Part shown: piece after piece, positions 1 through 10,145 of the stretch | Layout of the letters: every line of letters begins with the position of its first letter | Numbering within the stretch: the first letter of the stretch is position 1 | Origin: Taxillus chinensis | Taxonomy: Eukaryota; Streptophyta; Magnoliopsida; Santalales; Loranthaceae | Length of the DNA stretch: 64,000 nt | Reading direction: 5' to 3' | Assembly (NCBI GenBank): GCA_023512835.1 | Contig: CM042084.1 | Coordinates: 17,246,403 to 17,310,402, forward strand | Translations under genes and position numbers: made by a program | The notes under the pieces: generated by a model | Told to the model about the DNA's origin: nothing | What the model saw: the letters and a program-made list of their open reading frames with translations, nothing else | The model's database searches: none

Positions 1-80
1 GTTTTATGTGAAACAGGGGGAGGAGTTCAGTATGTTTGCTTGGAGTCTGCATGCGTTCTTGTTAAGATGACAGGTGATAT
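1..80 (+). mobile_element. LINE fragment at window edge
   Basis: This stretch is nearly the same, base for base, as about 58160-58235 inside the large LINE-type element near the other end of the window; both contain the string gaaacagggggaggagttca. It is therefore a scrap of the same non-LTR retroelement family, in the same orientation. It abuts the broken kinase exon that starts at 116 and probably marks the point where that gene was cut. Confidence 0.6.
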
Positions 81-115
81 ACGTGGGTTTTTATGAGGGT
101 GTGTTTTTATGAAAC

Positions 116-427
116 CTTAGAAACTCCTTTGGGAGGGTATTCTCCCTTCAGCTTGAGGTCTACACATTGCTTAACTTTGTCTTCGCTCAATCTCGGAGAA
201 GCCTGCCAAAGGAGAAAGTGCAGATTACTCACAATGAATGCTAAGGGTGATATATGGCCTAGAATTAGAAAAGAAGGCATGACGAGAGACTCACCCAGGT
301 GACAAGGCTTTGCTGTCCACGAGGCATGGTGTGGTCAACAGGCTTCCTCCCAATCAGAAGCTCGAGAAGGACAACCCCAAAGCTGTACACATCGCTCTTC
401 TGCATCAATTGTCCCGTCATTGCATAA
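116..427 (-). pseudogene. PTI1-like protein kinase, two exons only (remnant)
   Basis: Read on the minus strand, 427-295 is an exon of 44 codons with the kinase subdomain IX motif [20 protein letters not shown] followed by the PTI1-type string [14 protein letters not shown]. It is bounded by a gtgcag acceptor and a GTGAGT donor. After a 90-bp intron, 202-116 reads [20 protein letters not shown], the next exon of Pto-interacting-1-like serine/threonine kinases. These cytoplasmic kinases act in defence and oxidative signalling. The following exon is absent: LINE sequence begins around position 80. No exon carrying the activation loop or ATP-binding site was found in the next 1.2 kb upstream. The surviving exons are well conserved, so the truncation is recent, or the rest of the gene lies beyond a rearrangement. 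A functional kinase is not possible from what is present. Confidence 0.75.
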
Positions 428-1690
428 CTGCACCAAAGTTTCCAGAACAATTTATACCATAAAAAATGGTCCAATAAAGGATATGAGGATTATGCACAAA
501 ACATAAAATTAAGAAGGAAGAGACAAGCAGAGCCCATAGTAAAGGTCTAGTGTATGGCACCCAATTTCATTATGCACCATTGTTAGTGTATAACAAAATT
601 AAATATCACGGCAGGGAGGCAATTACCATTACGTTGGATTTACCTCGCAATTGTGCAGCCATTGCTATTGTGACAGCTGTGTTGCACGAAAAGGAGGGAT
701 GAGCTTCATCATTGTTTAGACCAACAGTGAATAGACTCTCAACTGAGTGAGAGATAGTTCTGTGCTCTTTTCTTCACACCATGCCTTGTTTTCGTAGCCC
801 TGCTCTGTTTTTTTGTGGGATGGCTGCCTCTCTTGTTTAAGAGGATATCTTGTTTGTTCTCTTTACGTCCCCAACTGTTTCATCATTTTTTCTTATATGT
901 ATTTTTTATATATTTATTTTCTGACATAATTGTCTTATTTCCCCCTAATAAATAATGGGCAAAACAACTCAATAAGTTGGTCAACCTGGCAAAACAAGGG
1001 TTCTTGTTCTCCAAATACTTGTTGCTTTCTGGTTGTACATGTTAGGGCGGTGGTACCCTTGTTTTCTATGGTAAAGTATTTTCAATTTCACCTTGATTAT
1101 TTCTAGGTAGTCTTTTTACAAATAAAAAAAATTAAAAAAATTCATTTATGGAATATGCATATGGGTTTCTCATTCATATCTCGGTATTTGCAATATGTTG
1201 ACTGCATGTTCCATTTGTTTAAACACCCAGTTGTTTTTTCATTTGCTATATAATCTTAGTGGTTTTTTACTCTTCAATGTTAGTATATGTGCTTCTCTTT
1301 TTTCTGATTAAAAAAATGTTAGCATATGTGCTTGAGTGAGTTATGTATCTTTGTTTTTATTTTCAGTATGGGAGAATGCATCTACTACAAGAAAGGATGT
1401 CTGTGGTCTCTGAGGGGGATTTTGTTTAAGAAAATTTCCCTTGGGTCTTGTTTGTCTGTCATCTCCTGGGGTGTTACTGTTCTTATATTCTCTAACATTT
1501 CCTTTTGAATTCTAATTTGCATTGATTTTTCTAATCTGTGGAAAATAACATTTGAGTTTGACTTCAATGTAAGGATGGAGAGGGCACTAACCCAAAATTT
1601 TCAAATCGTGTATTTGACCATATTAAATGTTCTTTTGGTTGTTTTATTAGTGCAATTTTTTACCCAAGGATTGTTCCTCCTCGGCCTACT
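428..1690. other. AT-rich spacer, no gene recognised
   Basis: Mostly T-rich, intron-like sequence. On the minus strand about 650-730 gives a short open stretch (SCNTAVTIAMAAQLR) followed by a possible GTAAAT donor. I could not assign it to a family and do not call it a gene. Short ORFs of about 60 codons on both strands around 1326-1567 overlap each other and look like chance. Confidence 0.5.
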
Positions 1691-1932
1691 GCTGGGTAGA
1701 ATGTGATAAAAAACGAGATTGAATACATCCATTCTGCACATGGCTTCTCCAAAGTCTTTCCTTGCCTTAGGAAGTGGTCACGTAAGGTGGGTCAGTTTGC
1801 TATTTTTTTGAGAGATTGGAGGGGAGCTGTTGTTCAGTTGGTTCGCGTTGCAGCTGAGATGCCAGAGTCCCACTGGGGGCCTCGCTTGTGTGGTAATTTT
1901 ATATCTTTTTCAGGGCTCTATGACGCACAATA
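1690..1932 (+). repeat. Module M1, copy 1 (unidentified exon-like repeat)
   Basis: First of three copies of an exon-like module (others at about 20380-20990 and 32480-33060). The + strand reads EYIHSAHGFSKVFPCLRKW and then LRDWRGAVVQLVRVAAEMPE. The later copies keep the same frame with substitutions, and a T-rich tract ending in cag follows, as at an intron acceptor. I do not recognise the protein family. This copy is shortened: the roughly 380 bases that follow in the other two copies (from cacaatagcc to the start of M2) are nearly all missing. It lies at the left end of the duplication unit that leads to RLP-A. Confidence 0.5.
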
Positions 1933-1950
1933 GCCTTCTTTGTCCAATAT

Positions 1951-2545
1951 AGTTCTTTGGTTGGGAAATTATGTCATTAGGTGGATATTATTTTCATCTT
2001 GCATGCTTTGATGTTGGCAAGCTTACTAACAAGCAGAAAAGCCAATTAAACGCGTGGTATGTGTGGAAAAAAATCTCCCAACACAGCAAAGTTGTTAATT
2101 AACAAGAAATAATATCTGCATGTGTATAGGGAATTTTATGCACATTTGGAGAATATGGGCAAGGCAACAGAAAAGGCAAGCATGTACATTTTAATTGTAT
2201 GCTGGTCCAAGGCAGTTTCAAGGCAAAACCTCAGGAGCAAACATGCAGAAACCAGGTCCATGCCATAAACATACAGGAATTCAAGAGATTACATGCATCT
2301 AAGCAATCACTTCAGAGTTGCCCATGTCTTGCTTGAAAAACAAAACTTGTGTCTTTTATTTGGTTGAGTGCTTCAGTCACCATACCGATATATGGCAAGC
2401 CTGCTGCATGCTGGTGCAAACATGGGTCCACATTCCATTGCTTGCTAGACTCAAATGCCAAAGCTTTTGGCTGGTTGAATAAGGAAGAACCAAGGAAAAA
2501 CCATTATATCCAGATCAAGCACGCAATCAATAACTGATGTAAAAG
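1951..2545. repeat. Module M2, copy 1 (open on minus strand)
   Basis: Repeated at 20975-21590, 27640-27990 (left-truncated), 33060-33645 and 49507-49605 (short). The minus strand of the last third reads FNQPKALAFESSKQWNVDP and then GMVTEALNQIKDTSFVFQA, ending with a stop after GQL. The same frame and the same stop region persist in the other long copies, with amino-acid changes. The + strand of the same segment is also open, for about 62 codons, in four copies. The family is not recognised. It could be the terminal exon of a lost gene or non-coding sequence that happens to stay open. It always sits between M1 and the RLP upstream module. Confidence 0.5.
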
Positions 2546-2779
2546 AAGCAGTCAAGCACACCAGCACTTGTCCCTCTAAATCTCATACAAAGGAAATAAA
2601 GAAATCAATCAGGATTCTTCTTACTCTGTCGTGTCTTCGTATAGGTTCCCCTCCTTGCTGGTATGAGCCGCATCACATTTCTTGCTTTCCCTAATTATCG
2701 TCAAAAAGTTTTGATTTATTATACCTTTAATAGAAGTGAATCATTGTTATGTGTGTTCTGTGCCACACAAGTTAATTTT

Positions 2780-3940
2780 CAACAGTTTATAAGCATTGTG
2801 TACCCAACCAACAACCTAACCGTCATTCATCTAATTAAAATGACAGTGTAAAAAAGTTTAGTTTGAAAGGTACTGTTTATTAATGATTGAGTTTAGGTGA
2901 ACTGATAACATTTCATTGATGGTCAACTATCTTGCGGAAGACAGAATTAATATGAAGAATGTTATAATTTTTCAACAAATGTAAACAAGTTTAGTTTGAA
3001 AGATGCTGTTTATTAATGATGATGTATGAGACAAAAAATATTCAGAAAAAAAAATCCTCTCCTTGCCTTTGGTTTTCCTGTGCGGGTGTTTTTCTGAAAC
3101 TCTTAATTTTTCTCTCTTTTTTGGTCTTATTTGCAGCTGCTGAAAATCTCTCTTTTACTTTTCTAGAAAACACTACACGATTCATGATTCATGGGTACTG
3201 GGCCACTCTTCATGGCCTCAAGATTGTGTATTAGGCCTCCACTTCCCCTGATTCATGGGTATTCACCCATGGTTAATTGCTTTCGATGATCTTGTCTTTG
3301 TTTATTTGTTTTTGCTTTTACTTCCATCACATATGGGAATAGAAGAAAAATCTAGTGGCTATTTTCCATTCTTCCTCGTTGTATTAATTCATCGGTCGCT
3401 TTTGTTTGTTCCAAGCCTCTATTCTAACACGATGATGACAATTTGATTGGGCAAGGAAAGGAAACGTATGGAAATCGGAGACTTCACATTCCGGGAGCCT
3501 TCCTTTGCGTCAAGTATTTGTTTTATTAGCTACAGTGATTTTGACGCACAAGCGGGCATAGACGGACAGTTCACGTTCTCCTAACGCTATTCAACTGCAG
3601 TTTTTTGTAGAATGCGCGTTTTTCTGTTCCCATTTGTGAGCATGGTAAATACACCAATGTCTTGGTGAACTCATTCAAGGCGACACGATTATGACATTTC
3701 ACATTTGACTGGTGAAATTGAAGACCACATTTCTATCTGGTTCACATTCTCTAACCCAGAGCAGTGGTGGCCGGTGGGCATAAAACACTAATTTCTGCCT
3801 AGGGGGGTTGCTTTAATAAATTTGAACACCCCACAGTCAATATAATACAATAAAAACCCAACAATTATAGTGCTTCACTAATTTTCATCCTCATGCAGTT
3901 GCAGTCATGCAATGATTATTCCATACTCTTTTCTTCCTAC
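2780..3940 (+). repeat. Module M3, upstream region of RLP-A
   Basis: Long segment that precedes the RLP genes, shared with 21604-23050, 28006-28115, 33656-35000, 42540-42825, 49605-51000 and, in its last part, 11840-12050. Landmarks are aaggtactgtttattaatg, ttatttgcagctgctgaaaa, and an AT-rich stretch ending in caacaattatagtgcttc. This copy carries an internal direct duplication: the tactgtttattaatgat segment occurs at about 2852-2886 and again, slightly diverged, at 2987-3021. No convincing protein is encoded. It is best seen as co-duplicated 5' flank, including distal promoter. Confidence 0.6.
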
Positions 3941-3960
3941 TGGTTGGGCCAAACGTATCT

Positions 3961-4060
3961 TGGGCTGCCGTTTCCAGAGGCATTGCGCTGCCATTTCCAC
4001 AAAGGCATTGCGCTGCCATTTCCACAAAGGCATTGTGCTGCCGTTTCCACGAAGGCATTT
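3961..4060 (+). promoter_or_regulatory. 25-bp promoter repeat, 4 copies (RLP-A)
   Basis: Tandem units of 25 bp built around gctgccrtttccacraagg, the first unit 2 bp shorter. The ccrtttcc cores start at 3968, 3991, 4016 and 4041. The array ends about 45 bp before the TATA box. The same repeat is present upstream of the other promoter-bearing RLP loci with different copy numbers: B three, C one, E two, G three, H two. The position suggests a proximal promoter element; the effect on expression is inference. Confidence 0.65.
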
Positions 4061-4102
4061 TGAAAATAATTATAAAATAAGGACGATCACCGCCAGCAGG
4101 GC

Positions 4103-4109
4103 TATAAAT
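4103..4109 (+). promoter_or_regulatory. TATA box of RLP-A
   Basis: The string tataaat sits in the conserved context cagggctataaataaggac, 94 bp before the RLP-A start codon. The same context and nearly the same distance recur at RLP-B, C, E, G and H. This predicts a transcription start near 4135 and a short leader of about 60 nt. Confidence 0.75.
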
Positions 4110-4196
4110 AAGGACGCCCATTTGTAGCTTGTATCCATCCCATAAACAGGCAGCTTTTACATTAATTAATAAAATCTATCGCGCACGCTTGAAATC

Positions 4197-7100
4197 ATGA
4201 GGGGCAAAGCCACGACCACCAACCATGGCATTGCCATCGGCATTGGGCTTGGGAGTGGTGGTGGCGGCCTCCTTTTCTGGGCCATTTTTTTAATGACTGC
4301 GTGCCCCATTTTAATGTCCGTGTCTGTTCATGGGTTGTGCATTCCCAGTGAGAGGAAAGCCCTGATGAGTTTCAAACGAGGCCTAACCGATCCATCCGAC
4401 AGACTGTCCTCGTGGCGGTGGGTGGAGTATGAGCATCCCCATGGCCATGGCCATGGCGTGGACTGCTGCCATTGGCGTGGCGTTGTCTGCCACAATTCCA
4501 CCGGCCACGTTCTTCAGCTCCGCCTGGGCTGTAAAGGAAGTACGTGTTGGGAAACTAAGGCGGTGTTGGGAGGTAAACTCAGTCCTTCTCTCCTGGATTT
4601 AAAGCACCTCACCCATTTGGATCTCAGCTTCAACGACTTCGAAGGCATCCCAATCCCCCGTTTCTTGGGTTCACTTCAAAGCTTGACATACCTCAACCTC
4701 TCTGACGGGAGGTTCGGGGGAATGATTCCTCAACAGCTCGGAGATCTCTCCAATTTGCATTCACTGGATCTCAGCGAGTCGTTTCAATTAAGGAGCGATA
4801 GCCTCGGGTGGGTCAGAGGTTTGTCTAAACTCCAATACTTGGATTTGAGTTATGTAAATCTGAGCGAGGCAAGGGATTGGTTGCAGGCGACCAACACACT
4901 CCCCTCCTTAAAACAACTGCGCCTGTCATCATGCCAAATCAGTGGCATCACAATTCCCACCTCATTCCTTGCCCATAACTTTTCGCATCTTTCCGTACTC
5001 GATCTTTCCCATAACAGTTTATCTGATCCAATCCCAGTGGGCCTTGCCAACTTAACTCGTCTTACTACCCTTCATCTGTCCAGTAACACCTTCAATTCAA
5101 GCATCCCCGAATGGTTGTTTCATCTTAAGAAACTCCAAGTCCTCCATCTTAGACGGAATTCGCTGGAAGGCGTCATTCCAGAAGGCATCGGAAACATGAC
5201 TGCCCTCTCCGGTCTCGACCTAAGCTACAACAGTTTATCTGGCCCAATCCCAGTGGACCTTGGGAACTTAACTCGTCTTACCACCCTTGACCTCTTCGAT
5301 AACCGTTTATCTGGTCCGATCCCAGTGGGCCTTGCCAACTTAACTCGTCTTACCACCCTCGATCTGTCCTTCAACCGTTTCAATTCAAGCATCCCCGAAT
5401 GGCTGTTTCATCTTAATAAACTCCAAGTCCTCGATCTTAGATGGAATTCGCTGGAGGGCGTCATTCCAGAAGGCATCGCAAACATGAGTGGTCTCTCCGG
5501 TCTCGACCTAAGCTTCAACAGTTTATCTGGTCCAATCCCAGTGGGCCTTGTCAACTTAACTCGTCTTACAACCCTTGACATTTCTTTAAATTCATTGCAT
5601 GGTCCCATCCCAGAGTCCAATGGAAGATTGTCGTCACTGGAATTCTTATATGTTGACCACAATCAACTCAACGGAACTCTTCCAGAATCACTCGGACAGC
5701 TCACTAGACTTCGAGAGTTGTATATTCTTGACAACCAATTGATGGGAGATGTCACGCAAGCTCACTTTTCCAACCTCACAGAGCTGACCTATTTATCTGC
5801 ATCAAGAAACAAGCTGAGTTTGAAAGTAGGACCCAAATGGGTTCCTTCTTTTCAACTAAAATATCTGGATCTAGATTTTTGCCAAGTTGGCCCTCTATTT
5901 CCTCAATGGCTTCGATCACAAAAGCAGTTACTGTCGTTACAGTTGTCTGGAGTAGGAATATCAAGCACAATCCCTGACTGGTTTCCAAAGTCTTCTCCCC
6001 ACTGCTCTCGCTATAATCTCTCTCACAATCATATCTATGGAGACATCAGTAAATTTGTGCAGTCCATTTTGAAGGCCGACACAATCATTGACTTTTGTTC
6101 CAATCAACTTCAGGGACCCTTACCCCCCATATCACCCCTTGTAGGTGCATTAGATCTATCTAATAATTCCTTTCTGGTTCTATTTCCCACTTCCTGTGCC
6201 ACAAACCAAGTGAGCTGAACCGTTTGAAGTTTCTATATCTCGGAAAAAATGATATGTCAGGGGAAATTCCTGATTGTTGGATGAACTGGAAATCATTGAT
6301 GTTCATAAATTTTGACAGCAATGAGTTCAGAGGTCAGATTCCAAGTTCCATCCAATCTTTAGGTGATCTTCAGTCATTACACCTGCGCAACAATCACCTC
6401 CAAGGAGAACTGCCCACTTCTATGAGTAATTGTACGTCTCTAGTTGACGTGGACCTTGCTGGAAATGAATTTTTGGGGAGCATACTATCTTGGATGGGGG
6501 AAAGGCTTGCTGCCCTGAAATTTCTTAACTTGCGATCAAACAGATTTTTTGGAAAAATTCCCTATCAACTATGTGCCCTGACATCCCTTCAAGTACTAGA
6601 CCTTGCTCATAACAATCTCTCCGGAAGCATCCCTAAATGCTTTAATAACTTTACTGCCATGATCGTGGATCATGATTCAAGTGAGATTCCGATTTATTTG
6701 AGAGTTCGTATTAAGGGCTCTGGGTTTGCTTTCACGCAATTGGTTTTGGATCATGCATTTATTGCGGCGAAAGGTAGGATGGATGAATATAGTACAATTC
6801 TTGGTTTGGTGACGTCTATGGACCTCTCCAACAATTCCTTGTCCGGAGAGATTCCAAAGGAATTAACAAATCTCATTAGATTGCGGTTTTTGAATTTGTC
6901 CAATAATTATTTGACTGGTCCAATTCCATAGACACTAGGAGCGATGAAAGTGATAGAAACTATTGATTTTTCCTCAAATCAATTATTTGGTGGTATTCCT
7001 TTAAGTATATCTGATTTAACATCCATCCATCATTTCAATGTATCCAATAATAACTTGAAGGGAAAGATTCCATTGAGCACTCAACTTCAAAGCTTAAATG

Positions 7101-7390
7101 CTTCTAGTTTTTATGGAAATCAACTTTGTGGGCTTCCATTGAGTGACATTTGTAGTGATGCATCAACATGGGATGGAATTGAACAAGGAAATAGAGAGGA
7201 AGGAGTTGAAGTGGAATGGCTCTACTTGAGCACGAGCATGGTCACTGGTTTCATTATTGGATTTTGGTTTGTGTGGGCTCCTTTGTTATTCAAAAAGTCT
7301 TGGAGACACGCATACTTTAGATCATTTGATAACCTTGGGCAAAGAATGGTCAACAACTATTACTTAAACATTTTTATTTCAAAAAAATAA
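4197..7390 (+). pseudogene. RLP-A, LRR receptor-like protein, frameshift plus nonsense
   Basis: Intronless LRR receptor-like protein of the EIX/Cf class. It opens with a signal sequence ([20 protein letters not shown]), the LRRNT cysteines (LCIPSERKALMSF and DCCHWRGVVC), and LRRs of the form LTRLTTLDLSxNxxxGPIP. The frame breaks at about 6170-6176, where one base is missing relative to all paralogs; a stop follows at 6216. The new frame runs on through more LRRs and the island domain (DHAFIAAKGRMDEY) to an in-frame TAG at 6929-6931, where paralogs have AAG or GAG. It then resumes to the LRRCT, the GFIIGFWFVWAPLLF membrane helix and a short basic tail. It lacks the roughly 80-codon block (LEGVGHVLIK to the GKFGNLV repeat) present in B, C, E, G and H, but has extra 24-residue LRR units. 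Probably a pseudogene; a truncated secreted LRR protein is an alternative. The start matches all paralogs (MR.K.TTTNHG). Confidence 0.85.
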
Positions 7391-7900
7391 TATAACTGTA
7401 AATTTGCATCCTAAGATCAAAATCAATATTTTGTATATGTTCAAGTTTGTATCATTATATATATGCAATGATAAAAGTAGTGATACGAATCATTCATTTT
7501 TTTGCCTAAATCCCCCTTCATTTTTCAGTCCTCTTCATAGTTTTGTTTCGTATTGCCCCTTGTTTTGTTATTGATGGCACTACCTATTTTTCCCTCTATT
7601 AAGCAATATTGAAATATACTTGAGATGGCACCCTTATTTTCAAAATGACTTAAAAGGCAATGGGAACTGAAAAACCAATCTTGAAATTTTCTTCTTCGGT
7701 ATCATCTCATGGATGGACACCCTTACCCCCAATTGATGAGGGTTTCAACAATCGACGTGAAGAAACTTTTCAATGGAGGGATCGAGAACAATCGAGAAGA
7801 GAAGACTTGGCTCCTGCCAAGTGTGCCCCCAGACAACAGACAAGACAACAATAGAGAGGTTTTGCATTTATTGTTCCCTGCTGTCTGCTGATGCAATTTG
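7391..7900 (+). repeat. 3' module after RLP-A
   Basis: Shared 3' flank, matching about 15361-16700 downstream of RLP-B once the 780-bp insert there is removed. It includes the AT-rich 3' UTR (gcatcctaagatcaaaatca) and a stretch from 7657 onward that is open in two frames, with a MGTEKPILKFSSSVSSHGWT reading. The B copy (16448) is also open, but C and the other units lack the segment. I do not call it a gene. Confidence 0.45.
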
Positions 7901-8867
7901 GGGCTTCGACCGGAATTATCCACCGGATTTATCATCCGGATTGACATGACAGCTCATGTGTTTGCATATGTATAATTATTAATTACGTTCGTGGCAGATG
8001 ACGTGTTTAAATCGGTTTAATGAATTTTGGTTTAATTTCTGTCTTTATCGATTGTTACATTCGCGGAATATGTCATGTTTACTTCGGTTCGGGATGAACT
8101 TCGGTTTTAAAAAATAAGAGTTCGGTTCAACAAAATAGGACTTCGGTTCAGGAAAATAGAGATTTCGGTTCGGAAAATAGAGATTTTAGTTCGGAAAATA
8201 GGACTTTGGTTCGGGAAATAAGGACTTTGGTTCGGGAAATAAGGACTTCGGTTCGGGAAATAAGGACTTCGGTTCGGGAAATAGGACTTCAGTTCGGGAA
8301 ATAAGGACTTCGGTTCGAGATATAAGATTTCCGTTCGGAAAATAAGTCTTCGGTTCGAGAAAAGCTGTTATTCCTCGAACCGAATTGTCAAACCGAATTA
8401 ATCATCTCTTATATGCGGGTTTTTGCGTTCCACGAACTGTAGCTATCTCCAGTGGACTATAATTTCCGATGAAAACTTTAAACAGTCATAACTTTGCGCA
8501 CAGTGGTCGGAATTAGGTCAATTTTTTTTTTGATTTGTAGGTATCAACGAGAGCTACAGGCCAAAAATTCCCGCAGAAGATTTTCCGCTCTTAGATTTTC
8601 AAAAAAAGCACTCTATCACTTTCAAAACCTGATTTTTAGCATATGCTTAATGCATAAAATAGTATTTCAGTTTTTCGTAATACAATTGTTTTCTAAATCG
8701 AACCGATTTAAATGTTGTTCTGTTTTTGTCGTTTAACCGCCCATTTTTTTGACGCAGTGCGTAATATTTTTTTGCCACACTGGATGCCTCGCTGGACTAA
8801 CACGTTGGACAGACACGTAGATCCGGTTTTAAATCCGATAAAATCATCCGGCTAAAAATATTTATTC
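7901..8867. mobile_element. 967-bp Mutator-like non-autonomous insert
   Basis: RLP-B's downstream copy reads gatgcaatttgctccctc without interruption. Here the same site is split, and tgcaatttg is repeated at 7892-7900 and 8868-8876, a 9-bp target-site duplication. The insert ends carry a degenerate inverted repeat: accggaattatccaccggat at the left, and the reverse complement of the right end reads gccggatgattttatcggat. A 9-bp duplication with long degenerate TIRs fits Mutator-like elements. No transposase is visible; the only ORF (8494-8736) has no recognisable domain. Inside is a 21-bp tandem array. Confidence 0.75.
8081..8364. repeat. 21-bp tandem repeat array inside the insert
   Basis: About 13-14 units of consensus cttcggttcgggaaataagga, with the cleanest units in the middle (8210-8310) and degenerate ones at both ends. 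The array lies wholly inside the 967-bp insert, so it was carried in or grew there after insertion. Confidence 0.85.
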
Positions 8868-9550
8868 TGCAATTTGCTCCCTCAAACAGAAGAAATACTT
8901 CCCATTCACAAAATTGATCGATGATGAGTTTTGCGAAGGTGTAAGAAATAGATTTGTTATCATTTTTCCATCGTCTCTGCAAATTGCACAGCAATAATCC
9001 TAAAAACAATCTTCATAATTCAATTTCAATATATGAAGTGATAACTTGGTGGAGAAATAAAAGCCTTTCATAATTCATAGGAATCAAAAATAGGATTTTG
9101 AGCGGAAATCAATTTTAGGGAAAAAAAACTTTTTATGTTTTTTCTACCTAAATTTTAAAATTACACAAATTACTTTTTTCAACCAAATGTTACTTTAAAT
9201 AATCACTATGAGTTTTCGAAAAATAATTTCTTCATTGTCTGAATTTCGATAGAATTAGAAAAATAATCGGTGAAAAACTAATTCTTGTTCAATCGAAAAT
9301 ATTAGTATATTTATATGAAAAATAATGTTGTATTTAAAGTAATAGAGACATTTGTTTTTTCATAGCTTTCTATGATACTTCTCCTTATCGTTCAAAAAAT
9401 TATCTTTTTAAATATTTAAAGAAAATAAAAACTCTTAAAATTCATAGGGTAACCAACCAAACAATGAAAAAAAAAATCGAGAAGATTTTTTTTCTAAATG
9501 AAATTAATTTTTCATGAATAAATATATTTGCTTTGCTAACAAAAAACAAA
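8868..9550. repeat. AT-rich 3' module, continued
   Basis: Continuation of the RLP 3' module after the insert. 8877-9000 matches 16690-16810, and 9080-9480 (from aaaaataggattttgagcgg) matches about 27350-27600 and 42010-42380. A piece of the module seen in other copies is missing between about 9070 and 9080. No gene. Confidence 0.5.
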
Positions 9551-9559
9551 TCCCCATCA

Positions 9560-9960
9560 CGGGGAACAATGAACATGGGATCGGTTCCTTTGAGGAGGGG
9601 AACAAGGTAGGTGTTTATGGTTGAAAAACGGCGCAATGGTCAAGGACGGCTCATCTCCTTCTCCGTTTTGGGGAACTCTAAGAACAAAGGCACCCTGTTC
9701 TTCCCGGCAGGCCGGGATGCCCCCGGCTGGGTTTGGCTTGAGTCTGTTGGTCGATGGAGTGGTGGGTCAGAAGCAACGAGGGCACAGCGAAGAAGATTCT
9801 CGTCGTTTCGGCTCGCTGCCACCCTTGGCGCCGGTAAACGAAACTTCGGATTCGGATTCAGCTTCTCGTTCGTTACGCGACGCTGTTGCATCCGACTTTC
9901 TTGTAGAGTTGGAACAAGTTTAGGTGATGTTAGCCCAGTTTCATTATTAATTCTATGTCT
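9560..9960 (+). mobile_element. LINE 5' fragment
   Basis: Closely matches 57190-57430, the 5' part of the large LINE-type element: both read ctccttctccgttttgggga and encode LISFSVLGNSKNKGTLFxP. The open frames here (9611-9964 and 9621-9923) belong to this fragment and are not host genes. It ends shortly before the cysteine protease remnant. Confidence 0.6.
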
Positions 9961-10145
9961 TTGATTGCTTTGACCGGTTAAATACCAACTTTCCTGTAGT
10001 ATTAATAAAATCTTCCTCATACAAATTAGCAAATGTCTCACGGAAAATCTTATTCGAAGCAACTATCTTATAGGTTCAAATTTTTTAACTTATATATCCT
10101 TTTGAAATGAATTCTCATGATATTTTAATATGCTCTGCAGTATAG

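Noticed and set aside
1385..1567. Pair of overlapping 60-codon frames on opposite strands
   Set aside because: Short, no family, no repeat support; expected by chance in spacer DNA.
3961..4060. Promoter repeat units considered as a CRISPR-like or miRNA-hairpin array
   Set aside because: The units are directly adjacent without unique spacers, show no strong self-complementarity, and the sequence is plant nuclear DNA.
7657..7891. MGTEKPILKFSSSVSSHGWT open stretch as a small gene downstream of RLP-A and RLP-B
   Set aside because: It is present in only two units, overlaps another open frame, and differs in length between the copies.
8494..8736. 80-codon frame inside the 967-bp insert as a transposase
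   Set aside because: Too short, no catalytic motif, and AT-rich; the insert is better seen as non-autonomous.
9611..9964. 117-codon + frame that could be taken for a small gene
   Set aside because: The same sequence occurs in the 5' part of the LINE at 57.2 kb, so it is mobile DNA.
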